This document shows, piece by piece, positions 38,158-45,831 of a stretch of 64,000 nucleotides of DNA. Below the pieces are notes generated by a model. It was not told where the DNA came from, ran no database searches, and worked only from the letters and a program-made list of their open reading frames with translations. This DNA is from Synechococcus sp. C9 (GTDB taxonomy: Bacteria > Cyanobacteriota > Cyanobacteriia > Gloeomargaritales > Gloeomargaritaceae). The position numbers were made by a program, and so were the translations under genes. The DNA lies in assembly GCF_022984075.1 (NCBI RefSeq), contig NZ_JALAAD010000001.1, positions 1,840,455 through 1,904,454 on the forward strand. Direction: 5' to 3'. Numbering within the stretch: position 1 is the first letter of the stretch; every line of letters begins with the position of its first letter.

Positions 38158-38949
38158 ATGAATCCGGCTCAGTCAATCCAGACCCCGTATGGTGGTAAAA
38201 CGAATGCCCCTACGGAGCAGATGATGTTCGCTGAAGTGATGCAAAAAGTACAGGCTTTAGATTTGGCGGTGCTCAACCAGGAATTAGAGGCGGCGCAACC
38301 CCGGGAAATTTTAGCCTGGGCGACCGAGACCCTGCCGGAGGGGTTGGTGCAAGCCAGTGCCTTTAATGTGGATGACATGGTGATTACCGACCTGCTTTAC
38401 CGAGAATTTCGCCCCCGGCATCCGGTACCCGTTTTATTCCTCGACACCCTGCACCATTTCCCGGAAACGCTGGAGTTGGTCGCCCGCAGTACCCAGCACT
38501 ACGATCTGAACCTAAAAATTTACCGGATCATGACGGTGGATTCCCGGAGCGCCTTTGCCCAACGCTACGGAGACAAACTCTGGGAAACGGATATTGAGCA
38601 GTTCCATTACCTGACTAAAATTGAACCCCTGCAACGGGGGCTGGCGGAGTTGGGGACGGTGGCGTGGATCACCGGGCGCAGGCGGGATCAGGCGCACACC
38701 CGCTCGGATATGCCCATTTTGGAGTGGGATAAACAGCAACGCTTGAAAATCAATCCCCTGGCTAACTGGACCCGTACCCAAAGCTGGCAGTACGTGATGG
38801 AGCATCAGGTGCCCTACAACCCCCTGCACGACCAGGGCTACGCCAGCATCGGCGATGAACCCCTGACCACCCCGGTCGCCGAAGGGGAGGATGAACGGGC
38901 AGGGCGCTGGCGGGGTACCGGCAAAACCGAGTGCGGCATCCACATTTAA
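38158..38949 (+). CDS. cysH: Phosphoadenylyl-sulfate (PAPS) reductase
   Basis: Converts PAPS to sulfite using thioredoxin. 263 residues. Visible are the PP-loop-related ASAFNVDDMVITDLL, the substrate-binding FLDTLHHFPETLEL, ITGRRRDQAHTR and the C-terminal catalytic cysteine in KTECGIHI. The extra paired cysteines of the 4Fe-4S APS-reductase branch are not seen, so PAPS is the likely substrate. It diverges from sir; the two act in consecutive steps. Confidence 0.93.
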   Translation: MNPAQSIQTPYGGKTNAPTEQMMFAEVMQKVQALDLAVLNQELEAAQPREILAWATETLPEGLVQASAFNVDDMVITDLLYREFRPRHPVPVLFLDTLHHFPETLELVARSTQHYDLNLKIYRIMTVDSRSAFAQRYGDKLWETDIEQFHYLTKIEPLQRGLAELGTVAWITGRRRDQAHTRSDMPILEWDKQQRLKINPLANWTRTQSWQYVMEHQVPYNPLHDQGYASIGDEPLTTPVAEGEDERAGRWRGTGKTECGIHI

Positions 38950-39035
38950 GGAACCAACCCATCTGGCGAGTCCCCCATGCCCTATCTATAATGAACGGAT
39001 ATGGGATTAACCAGTTCTTAACCTTGGGGGGAGCG

Positions 39036-39959
39036 ATGACACCAACGACCCTGGGACAGTGGTTGCATCCCCATCTCCGCCGGGCTTACCAGCGGTGGGG
39101 CAAGCAGGAGGCGGGGGTGCGCCGGGGGGATGACCCGGAGGCGATTCACCAGATGCGGGTGGCGCTACGGCGGATACGGGCGGCGATGACCGGGTTTGAG
39201 GCTGTTTTAGACCTGCCCCGGGTGACCCGCAAGGTGGGGATGATCAGCCGGGTCTTGGGGCAGGCGCGGGACGGGGATGTGATGTTAGCCCGTTTGGAGC
39301 AGGATTATCTGCCCGGATTGCCCCCTGAGGAACAGGCACCGCTCCGGGATTTTATCCGGGGTTTGCGGCGGCAACGGCAGGACGTGCAACGGGAGGTGGT
39401 CGCCCTGTTGAATTCCGCTACTTATCAGCGGGTCAAGGAAGCCTGGGGGAAATGGCTGGATCATCCCCGCTGGCAGTCCCTGGGGAATGCGTCGGTGGCG
39501 GGAACCGTACCGCACCTTTTGGCAATTGCCTGGGGGGAACTGGCACTGCATCCGGGCTGGCGGGTGACAACCCCGGAGGCTGATCCAGAATTGCTCCACG
39601 ACCTACGCAAAGCCATCAAACGCACCCGTTACCTGTGGGAATTTGCCGACAACTCCCTGGATATTGGCTTGAGCGAACCGTTGGGCTTATTGCGGGAGGC
39701 GCAGGAGGTGCTGGGGCATCTGCAAGATGGATTTGTGCTGGCTTCCCAGATCGGCAATGCTTGTCCCACCCTACAGGAGCGTTTAACCCAACAGCGGGGG
39801 GAACACTGGCAGACCTGGCAAACCCTGCGGCGGCAACTCCAGAGCCGGGCAATCCAACAGCAGGTCTATCACACCCTGGGTGATTTGGGACTCAATGGGG
39901 CAGATCAAGTTCCCCCAAAGGACGAAATCGCTCATCCTGCTGTAATTCCTCTTGGATAA
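39036..39959 (+). CDS. CHAD-domain protein
   Basis: 307 residues. CHAD (conserved histidine alpha-helical) features are EAIHQMRVALRRIRAAMTGF near residue 35 and LLHDLRKAIKRTRYLWEF near 190. Both are histidine/arginine helices that bind inorganic polyphosphate. Such proteins associate with polyphosphate granules. ATG 39036 follows GGGGGGAG. Its 3' end overlaps the convergent TerB-like gene by 68 bp. Confidence 0.85.
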   Translation: MTPTTLGQWLHPHLRRAYQRWGKQEAGVRRGDDPEAIHQMRVALRRIRAAMTGFEAVLDLPRVTRKVGMISRVLGQARDGDVMLARLEQDYLPGLPPEEQAPLRDFIRGLRRQRQDVQREVVALLNSATYQRVKEAWGKWLDHPRWQSLGNASVAGTVPHLLAIAWGELALHPGWRVTTPEADPELLHDLRKAIKRTRYLWEFADNSLDIGLSEPLGLLREAQEVLGHLQDGFVLASQIGNACPTLQERLTQQRGEHWQTWQTLRRQLQSRAIQQQVYHTLGDLGLNGADQVPPKDEIAHPAVIPLG

Positions 39960-40359
39960 TCTGCTCCAGGCGAGACTCGCTTACCCCCAGGACGTGGATG
40001 AGGTCAATCAGCAGGGTATTTTCTTCAATCAGCACAAACCCATCCGCCAGGGCAATCCGTACCGCCAACCGCATCGCTACTTCCGCCTGTTTGGTATCCG
40101 CTAATGCCCGACAGGCGGCTCCCCCCAGAGGTGCCATTCCCTCTTGTGCCAAAACCTGCAACGCCTTATGGATAGCCGCCTGCGCCGTCGCCACCGGCAC
40201 CCCCTGCTGGACGAGAAATTCCACCAGTTGGTCTTCCTCCTCCGGGGCGGTATCCTCATCCGCCGTCATCATCAGCACACCCACGGCGGCAATCCCTTCC
40301 CACAGGCTCAGGCTCGCTGAGGAGGGAGTGGTAGGGTCAAATAGGGGTTTTCCCGTCAC
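39892..40359 (-). CDS. TerB-like tellurite-resistance family protein
   Basis: 155 residues, helical and acidic. GIAAVGVLMMTADEDTAPEEEDQLVEFL and RIALADGFVLIEENTLLIDLIHVLGVSE are the two TerB-type halves, each with an acidic loop that could bind a metal. Starts at GTG 40359 with weak ribosome-site support. Overlaps the CHAD gene tail to tail. Role unknown; a relative of the broken gene at 28874. Confidence 0.72.
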   Translation of the reverse strand: MTGKPLFDPTTPSSASLSLWEGIAAVGVLMMTADEDTAPEEEDQLVEFLVQQGVPVATAQAAIHKALQVLAQEGMAPLGGAACRALADTKQAEVAMRLAVRIALADGFVLIEENTLLIDLIHVLGVSESRLEQIIQEELQQDERFRPLGELDLPH

Positions 40360-40411
40360 GGACTTGATGGGGTAGGTGTTCCTTTCTAGTAAATCAGAAA
40401 TTGAGCTTATT

Positions 40412-40715
40412 TATAGCAGTCCTACTCGATTCACGAACAAACATTCTCCAGAACCAAGGACGGGGGCGGTGCCCCTGCGACCCCTATTCTATTGGGAACC
40501 TCTATCTATTTGAGCCAATCATCAATCCCATCGTGGGAATGCCCATATTACCCAGAACCAAGGGCGGGGGTGCCCCCCTGCGACCCCTATTCTATTCTCA
40601 TTTAGGAGTGCTACATATTGAGGTGCCCTCTATCTTATTGGCATTACCAGCAGGTTATCACGCTGGAATCCCGATACTATCGAGAACCAAGCACGGAAGA
40701 ACCCCTATTAGGGCG
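40412..40715. mobile_element. Cluster of nested MITE copies
   Basis: From TATAGCAGTCCTACTCG onward there are at least two reversed cores (GGACGGGGGCGGTGCCCCTGCG at about 40460 and GGGCGGGGGTGCCC at about 40562). An AACCTCTATCTATTT end, a TTGAGGTGCCCTC end and a decayed third interior (GAGAACCAAGCACGG) follow. It fills the gap after cysT and includes no gene. Confidence 0.7.
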
Positions 40716-40718
40716 TGA

Positions 40719-41546
40719 CTATACTGCTGATGTGGAGGGCATCACCCACCGTTGGATGGCAGAAGTCAGGGCAAATAGGGCTAAAGAAGCCGCCAGCAGT
40801 ACCAGGGAAATGACCGTTGCCGCCGGATAGTTAAATTCCTCCAACTGTTGATACACATAAACCGTCGCCGCCAAAGTTTTGTAGGGGATATTCCCGGAAA
40901 TGATCACAATCACCCCAAATTCCCCAATCCCCCGCGCCAAAGCCAGGGTAAACCCGGTCACCAAAGCGGGCACCACCGGCGGCAGAATCACCCGCCAAAA
41001 ACACAGCCAATCCCCCGCCCCCAGGGTATGAGCCGCCTCCTCCACCTCCGGCTCCAACTCCAATAGCACCGGTTGCACCGTCCGCACCACAAATGGCAGG
41101 GTGACAAACAACTGCGCCAACACCACCGCCCCCACCGAAGCAGTGAAATTCAGGGGGATCACCCGCCCCAAAGGGGTGCCCTCGTCCCAAAATTGCCCCA
41201 ACACCCCCCCCGCCCCGTACAAGGTCGCCAGGGTAATCGCCGCCACCACCGAGGGCATGGCAAAGGGTAAATCCACCAGACTATCCAACAGCCGCCGCCC
41301 CGGAAACCGATAGCGCACCAGCACCCACGCCAGGATAAACCCGAAGATTGTATTCAAGACCGCCGCCGTCAACGCCGTCCCAAAGGTCAACTGGTACGCC
41401 GCCAGAGCCATCGGGGCAGTAATCAACGACCAGACTTCCTGCCAGGGATATTGCAGTCCCGTCCCCACCAACGCCCCCAAGGGCAACAGCAACAAAAACC
41501 CCAGGTAGGTGAACATCACAGCGACCAACCAGGGGGAACGCCGCAT
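40719..41546 (-). CDS. cysT: Sulfate ABC transporter permease CysT
   Basis: 275 residues with six predicted spans and the permease loop EEAAHTLGAGDWLCFWRVILPPVVPALVTG, the EAA motif that contacts the ATPase. LVDLPFAMPSVVAAITLATLYG is typical of CysT/CysU. Start ATG 41546 overlaps the sbpA stop (TGATG), so they are translationally coupled. The usual cysW and cysA do not follow; the MITE cluster does. Confidence 0.92.
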   Translation of the reverse strand: MRRSPWLVAVMFTYLGFLLLLPLGALVGTGLQYPWQEVWSLITAPMALAAYQLTFGTALTAAVLNTIFGFILAWVLVRYRFPGRRLLDSLVDLPFAMPSVVAAITLATLYGAGGVLGQFWDEGTPLGRVIPLNFTASVGAVVLAQLFVTLPFVVRTVQPVLLELEPEVEEAAHTLGAGDWLCFWRVILPPVVPALVTGFTLALARGIGEFGVIVIISGNIPYKTLAATVYVYQQLEEFNYPAATVISLVLLAASLALFALTSAIQRWVMPSTSAV

Positions 41547-42574
41547 CACCGCCCCTGCGCCGCCAACCGCTGTGCCTGGTCAAACAACGCCCCATCCGCA
41601 AACAACAGGGCATTCACCTTCCCCCAGCCCCCAAAATCGCCAATTTTATAGATGCGATTCACACTTTGAAAGTTTTTGGCAAACCGCTGGCGTACCTTCG
41701 GGTCAAAGGGGCGATACCCCGCCTCGGCGTAAAGTTCTTGACCTCTAGGAGTAAATAAAAACTGGGCAAATGCCTCCGCCACCTGACGGGTACCCCGTTT
41801 GTCCACCGTCCGGTCAATCACCGTCACCGGGAAATCCACCTGCACATTGGGAGAAGGAGCCACATAGGGATAATCCTGCGGGATGGATTCATTCAAAAAC
41901 AGTACCTCATTTTCAAAATTGATCATCACATCCCCAAGGCGGTTTTTGACAAACTTATCCGTCGCATCCCGCCCGGAGTTTGCCAACACCTTCGTATTCC
42001 CCACCAACCGTTGCAGATACTCCTGCGCCTTCGCCTCCCCAAACCCCCTTTGCATGGCACCAAACCCCGCCATAATTCCCCAGCGGGCATTCCCTGCCGT
42101 TTTCGGATTAATCAACAACACCTCCACATCGGGACGGGTCAAATCGCTCCAGGTGCGGATATTTTTCGGGTTGCCGGGGCGGGTCACCAATACCATCACA
42201 CTGGTCGCCGGAATCGCCTGGTTGGGTAACCGTTTATTCCAGTCCGCCCGCACAAAGCCCTTTTCCACCAGCGGGTCAATGTTGCTCTGGATATTCTGCG
42301 CCAAAATGTCCGCCTCCAAACCGCCCAAAATCGCCCGGGTTTGCGCCCCCGAAGCCCCATAGGACTCCTTAAACGTCACCCGTTGCCCCGTGCGGGCTTG
42401 CCACTGCTTCTGAAACTCCGGGATTAACTTAGCAAACACCGGTTTCGCCACCGCATAACTCACCAGGGTCAACTCCGTCGCCCGTTGCGCCCGAGCCAAC
42501 CAACCCGGCAAAACCGCCATTGCCGCCCCCGCAACCATTGCCACGAATCCATAACCCCATTGTTGCGCACCCAT
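41546..42574 (-). CDS. sbpA: Periplasmic sulfate-binding protein
   Basis: 342 residues with a signal peptide (YGFVAMVAGAAMAVLPGWLARA). The mature part shows LTLVSYAVAKPVFAKLIPEF, FKESYGASGAQTRAI, DILAQNI and FENEVLFLNE, all typical of sulfate/thiosulfate-binding proteins. GGAGG precedes ATG 42574; the frame is open well upstream but that part is not coding. First gene of the sbpA-cysT pair. Confidence 0.93.
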   Translation of the reverse strand: MGAQQWGYGFVAMVAGAAMAVLPGWLARAQRATELTLVSYAVAKPVFAKLIPEFQKQWQARTGQRVTFKESYGASGAQTRAILGGLEADILAQNIQSNIDPLVEKGFVRADWNKRLPNQAIPATSVMVLVTRPGNPKNIRTWSDLTRPDVEVLLINPKTAGNARWGIMAGFGAMQRGFGEAKAQEYLQRLVGNTKVLANSGRDATDKFVKNRLGDVMINFENEVLFLNESIPQDYPYVAPSPNVQVDFPVTVIDRTVDKRGTRQVAEAFAQFLFTPRGQELYAEAGYRPFDPKVRQRFAKNFQSVNRIYKIGDFGGWGKVNALLFADGALFDQAQRLAAQGR

Positions 42575-42646
42575 TGTTAAACCTCCAAATCCGATAGGAA
42601 TAGGGGTGATTGTAGCATGAAGGGGCAGGCATTGGATAATGGGGGC

Positions 42647-42967
42647 ATGATTTGGCTGGTCATTGGGATTAATTTGGGTATCAGTTGGGGGTGTTGGCGG
42701 TTGGTCGGCATTCTCATCGGTTTGCGCAAGACGATGGTGGGGGTGACCCGTGCCATTGAGGGGGCGGATCGGGCGACCCATAACCTGTTGGCGGGGGCAC
42801 CAGACGCAATTCTGCTAGGTCACACCGGCGCACGGTCACTAAGGCGGCACATCCCCGGTTTAGCCCAGTATCTCAGCAAAGTCCGGCAGGTGCTTACCGT
42901 AGCCCTGTGGTTACAACGGCAGTTAAAATTGCTTCAATCCAAAACCAGGGGCAACCGCCCCGCATAG
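42647..42967 (+). CDS. Small protein with one N-terminal membrane span
   Basis: 106 residues from ATG 42647 (a GTG-free ATG 30 bases upstream is also open; GGGGGC precedes the chosen one). WLVIGINLGISWGCWRLVGILIGL is a membrane segment; the rest is basic and helical. No known domain. It diverges from sbpA, and its end overlaps sfsA by 34 bp tail to tail. Confidence 0.55.
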   Translation: MIWLVIGINLGISWGCWRLVGILIGLRKTMVGVTRAIEGADRATHNLLAGAPDAILLGHTGARSLRRHIPGLAQYLSKVRQVLTVALWLQRQLKLLQSKTRGNRPA

Positions 42968-43647
42968 CTGATGCCAATAGGGTTCACCCGAAACTGACAG
43001 GGCAACACCTCCACCCCCGCATTAACTGCTTGGCGCAACAACCGACCATACTCCGGGTCAGCCCGATCCCCAGGGGCAAAGTGGGTACAGTCTTCCCGCC
43101 CAATGAAATAAATAATCAACGCCCGACACGCTGGCACCAAACGCATCAATTCCCGCAGGTGTTTTTGCCCCCGCACCGTGACCGTATCGGGAAAAAGGGC
43201 TAAATTCCCCTGCACCCAAGTGGTATTTTTCACCTCGATATAAATCGGTCGTGCCCCCCCGGTCAAACAAAAATCAATCCGGCTCCCTTCCGTCCCATAG
43301 GTCACTTCCGGGGTAATGTGCTGATAATCCTGCACTTCGGGTAAACCGTGAACCGTTAATAATTCCCGCAGTACCGGGTTGGGGCGGGCGGTATTGATAT
43401 TCACCCAGGTGGGGGTCGTGTCCTCCAGATGGATCAATTCCCAGGTGTAGGCTAATTTACGCTTGGGGTCGGGGTGATGGGACACCTGCACCGGGCGACC
43501 CGGAACCGCCACCCCCGTCATGGGTCCAGTATTCGCACAATGGGCTGTGACCACCTCCCCCGTATCCAAAAGAATATCCGCCAAAAAGCGTTTGTACCGT
43601 TTTTGTAATGTGCCTGGATGCAAGGGTGGGTAGGTGTAGAGGAGCAT
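42934..43647 (-). CDS. sfsA: SfsA family protein
   Basis: 237 residues. The family blocks are present: KRYKRFLADILLDTGEVVTAHCANTGPM, RKLAYTWELI, GSRIDFCL, YIEVKNTTWV and FPDTVTVRGQKHLREL. SfsA was named for stimulating sugar fermentation in E. coli. Its fold resembles nucleases with an ExK core (IEVKN), and the true activity is unclear. Start ATG 43647. Confidence 0.92.
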   Translation of the reverse strand: MLLYTYPPLHPGTLQKRYKRFLADILLDTGEVVTAHCANTGPMTGVAVPGRPVQVSHHPDPKRKLAYTWELIHLEDTTPTWVNINTARPNPVLRELLTVHGLPEVQDYQHITPEVTYGTEGSRIDFCLTGGARPIYIEVKNTTWVQGNLALFPDTVTVRGQKHLRELMRLVPACRALIIYFIGREDCTHFAPGDRADPEYGRLLRQAVNAGVEVLPCQFRVNPIGISYAGRLPLVLD

Positions 43648-43683
43648 GGGGGGGGTAACATTTTCCTAAAAAAGCGGGGCAGT

Positions 43684-44304
43684 TTAATCGGAACCTGCCT
43701 GAAAAACCTGTGCCACCGTCAGCAGGAGTTCTGGAAAGGTGGGAGAAATCAGCCGCTCCTGTTCCCGAAACGCACTCACTTGATATTCGCCATCAATAAA
43801 TTCATGAATAAATATGGTTGGTTGCTTCGGATTACCCAGGAAACGCCGTCCCCCCAACCCCAAATAATCCACCAACCAGTATTCCCGAATCCCCATCTCT
43901 TCGTAGTCTTTCACTTTAGTCAGATAATCAACCCGCCAATTATTACTCACCACTTCAATGATTAAGGGAATAGACGCTCCCAAGGTCACGGTGGAGGCTT
44001 TTGCCCAGAGCGGCTCATGGATTAAATTGGGACGATTTAACACTAAAACATCGGGTAAATAGGCAGATTCCGCATCGGGCTTTTTAACTAAAGCGTGTTT
44101 GGGTATTCGATAGGGCAAGTTCAAGCGCAGATACTCAGCCGTCACCTGCTCAGCGAGGAAGCTGGCAATATCCTCATGTTGACCTAAGGGTTGGGGCATC
44201 TCAATGGGTACTCCATCATACAATTCGTAGTGACTGCCATCGGGTTTCCATTCGATAAACTCGCTGAAGGTGAGCCGTTGAATTTCCGTTTTAAGTTGTT
44301 GCAT
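43684..44304 (-). CDS. Uma2-family (DUF820) putative endonuclease
   Basis: 206 residues. LTFSEFIEWKPDGSHYELYDGVPIEM, SAYLPDVLVLNRPN and IPLIIEVVSNNWRVDYLTKVKDYEEMGIREYWLVDY are the Uma2 signature, including the PDV..I.EV...K core of the restriction-like nuclease fold. Such genes are abundant in cyanobacteria and often lie among mobile elements, as here. Biological role unknown. Confidence 0.88.
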   Translation of the reverse strand: MQQLKTEIQRLTFSEFIEWKPDGSHYELYDGVPIEMPQPLGQHEDIASFLAEQVTAEYLRLNLPYRIPKHALVKKPDAESAYLPDVLVLNRPNLIHEPLWAKASTVTLGASIPLIIEVVSNNWRVDYLTKVKDYEEMGIREYWLVDYLGLGGRRFLGNPKQPTIFIHEFIDGEYQVSAFREQERLISPTFPELLLTVAQVFQAGSD

Positions 44305-44361
44305 CGGAAGACTTTGACCTAAGATAATGAATTTCGCACTTTAATTCCTATTTTACAAATA

Positions 44362-44518
44362 TAGGGCACCTCTATTTATTGGCACCCCTCGAAGGTTATC
44401 TCGTTAGAATGCCCATGTTAATGGCTACGCTACGCAGGCTAATGGCTACGCCACGCAGGCTATCGAAAACCAAGGACGGGGGCAACGCCCCTGCGACCTA
44501 TTTTTAGAAGTGCCCTAT
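44362..44518. mobile_element. MITE, AGGGCACCTCTA-end type, with internal duplication
   Basis: Left end TATAGGGCACCTCTATTT, right end TTTTTAGAAGTGCCCTATA. Inside, TAATGGCTACGC(T/C)ACGCAGGC is repeated in tandem (about 44418-44462) beside the reversed core GGACGGGGGCAACGCCCCTGCG. Noncoding. Confidence 0.8.
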
Positions 44519-44648
44519 AGCAACATGATATGCCTTACGAATAAAAATTCCGCAGAACCAGAACGGGAGGCGGTGCCCTGCGACCCTTGGCTTTCTAAAT
44601 CTTTCTAAGTACAGAATTTCTACTCACAATTTAGATGAGATGGCTATA
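44515..44648. mobile_element. MITE, TATAGCAA-end type, abutting the previous one
   Basis: Runs from TATAGCAACATGATATG to GATGAGATGGCTATA, with the reversed core GAACGGGAGGCGGTGCCCTGCGACCC inside. Its left TATA is shared with the right edge of the previous element, so one seems to have used the other's end as target. Confidence 0.75.
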
Positions 44649-44729
44649 TTCCTCGGTATCTCTCCCACCGTAGGACAGCCCGCCTGCAAACCAGTATAAT
44701 TATCACTGGTGTTTCTAAGGGTCATACAC

Positions 44730-44873
44730 ATGAAAGCTGTCAAAAATACCGTCCTGTCCGTTTTGGGTGGCGTATTGACCGTCGTGGGGGTGATTGCATT
44801 CATTTTACCCTTTGTTCCTGGCACCCCCTTGCTGTTGTTGGCGGCGGCTTGTTTTGGAGCCATTGAGTCCTAG
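44730..44873 (+). CDS. 47-residue hydrophobic protein, possible YbaN/DUF454 fragment
   Basis: ATG AAA GCT to TAG gives MKAVKNTVLSVLGGVL, then GVIAFILPFVPGTPLLLLAA and CFGAIES. The LPFVPGTPLLLLAA pattern resembles the first span of YbaN/DUF454 or PGPGW-type membrane proteins, which are normally about twice as long. No good ribosome site is seen (AAGGGTC is 9 bases upstream). Either a short membrane protein or the 5' part of a truncated gene. Confidence 0.45.
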   Translation: MKAVKNTVLSVLGGVLTVVGVIAFILPFVPGTPLLLLAAACFGAIES

Positions 44874-44907
44874 GATAATTGACCGCATGGTTTGGGGGTG
44901 GTCACTG

Positions 44908-45720
44908 CTAAAGTTGCCGTTCTCTTTGCACCATTTGCAAATAGGACAACCAACCCCCTATCACCATTACTCCAGTAAATACGGCTAAATAACCCAAGTT
45001 TTCCCCAACCTCTTGCCAGGAATACCCCTGGATTGCCACCCCCAATAACCCCTGATTCATGTGATAAACCGGCGTATATTTCGCCACTGCTAAAAGATTT
45101 TCTGGAAATAGGGTGGTGGGCAAGAATGTCCCCCCAATGATCACAAACGGCAGACCGACAGCGGCGACCAATGCATTTACATCATCTGTACGTCTTGCTA
45201 ATTGCGTACCCAAGATAAACCCCGCCCCCACATAGCCCGCTACGGTCAACGCAAACAACAGCAGACCCAACAGTACATTGCCGTGATACCTTGCCCCCAG
45301 GTAGGCTGCCACCCCTGCCACCAAAACCACCTGCGCCGTCGCTACGAGAATATAGGCGAGAAAAATTCCCAAAAAATAGGACAACCCGCTCATGGGTGAG
45401 AGAAATAACCGTTTCAGGGTGCCCTGCTCCCGTTCCGCCACGATGGTCGAAACCGTGCCCCCCACGCCACTGAAGAAAAAACCAGAACCCACTAAAGCAG
45501 CCACAGCCGCCTGCTCAAAGGCTTCCGGGATGGTCAAATCCGTGCGCCCGGTCAAGATCATGCCAATTAATAAAAGGATCGACACGGGGAAAAACCCCCA
45601 AAACGCCAAACTGCGCTGACGGCGGATCAATTCCGTGAGAATCCGCCGCGCCACCGCCCAGGTTTCCCGTCCCACCCGTTTTATCCCCATTTCTGAGGAA
45701 TTGCACCGATTTCTTGACAT
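44908..45720 (-). CDS. ABC-2 type transporter permease
   Basis: 270 residues with six predicted spans. ETWAVARRILTELIRRQRSLAFW at the N-terminus, STIVAEREQGTLKRLFLSPMSGL and GLPFVIIGGTFLPTTLFPENL are typical of DrrB-like permeases. The frame opens at 45777; I chose ATG 45720 (MSRNRCNSS), preceded by GAAGA, while an ATG at 45690 is also possible. No ATPase is adjacent; the one at 22477 is the only matching candidate in the window. Confidence 0.83.
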   Translation of the reverse strand: MSRNRCNSSEMGIKRVGRETWAVARRILTELIRRQRSLAFWGFFPVSILLLIGMILTGRTDLTIPEAFEQAAVAALVGSGFFFSGVGGTVSTIVAEREQGTLKRLFLSPMSGLSYFLGIFLAYILVATAQVVLVAGVAAYLGARYHGNVLLGLLLFALTVAGYVGAGFILGTQLARRTDDVNALVAAVGLPFVIIGGTFLPTTLFPENLLAVAKYTPVYHMNQGLLGVAIQGYSWQEVGENLGYLAVFTGVMVIGGWLSYLQMVQRERQL

Positions 45721-45831
45721 TTCTTCATATTTTATGGCTAGATAGCAGAGGGAGTTTGCACCATCGGCACAGTACAATCCTAGTCTATGGTACTAACCAC
45801 AACCCTGTGAGGAGTCCGTTCGTTCCTGATC

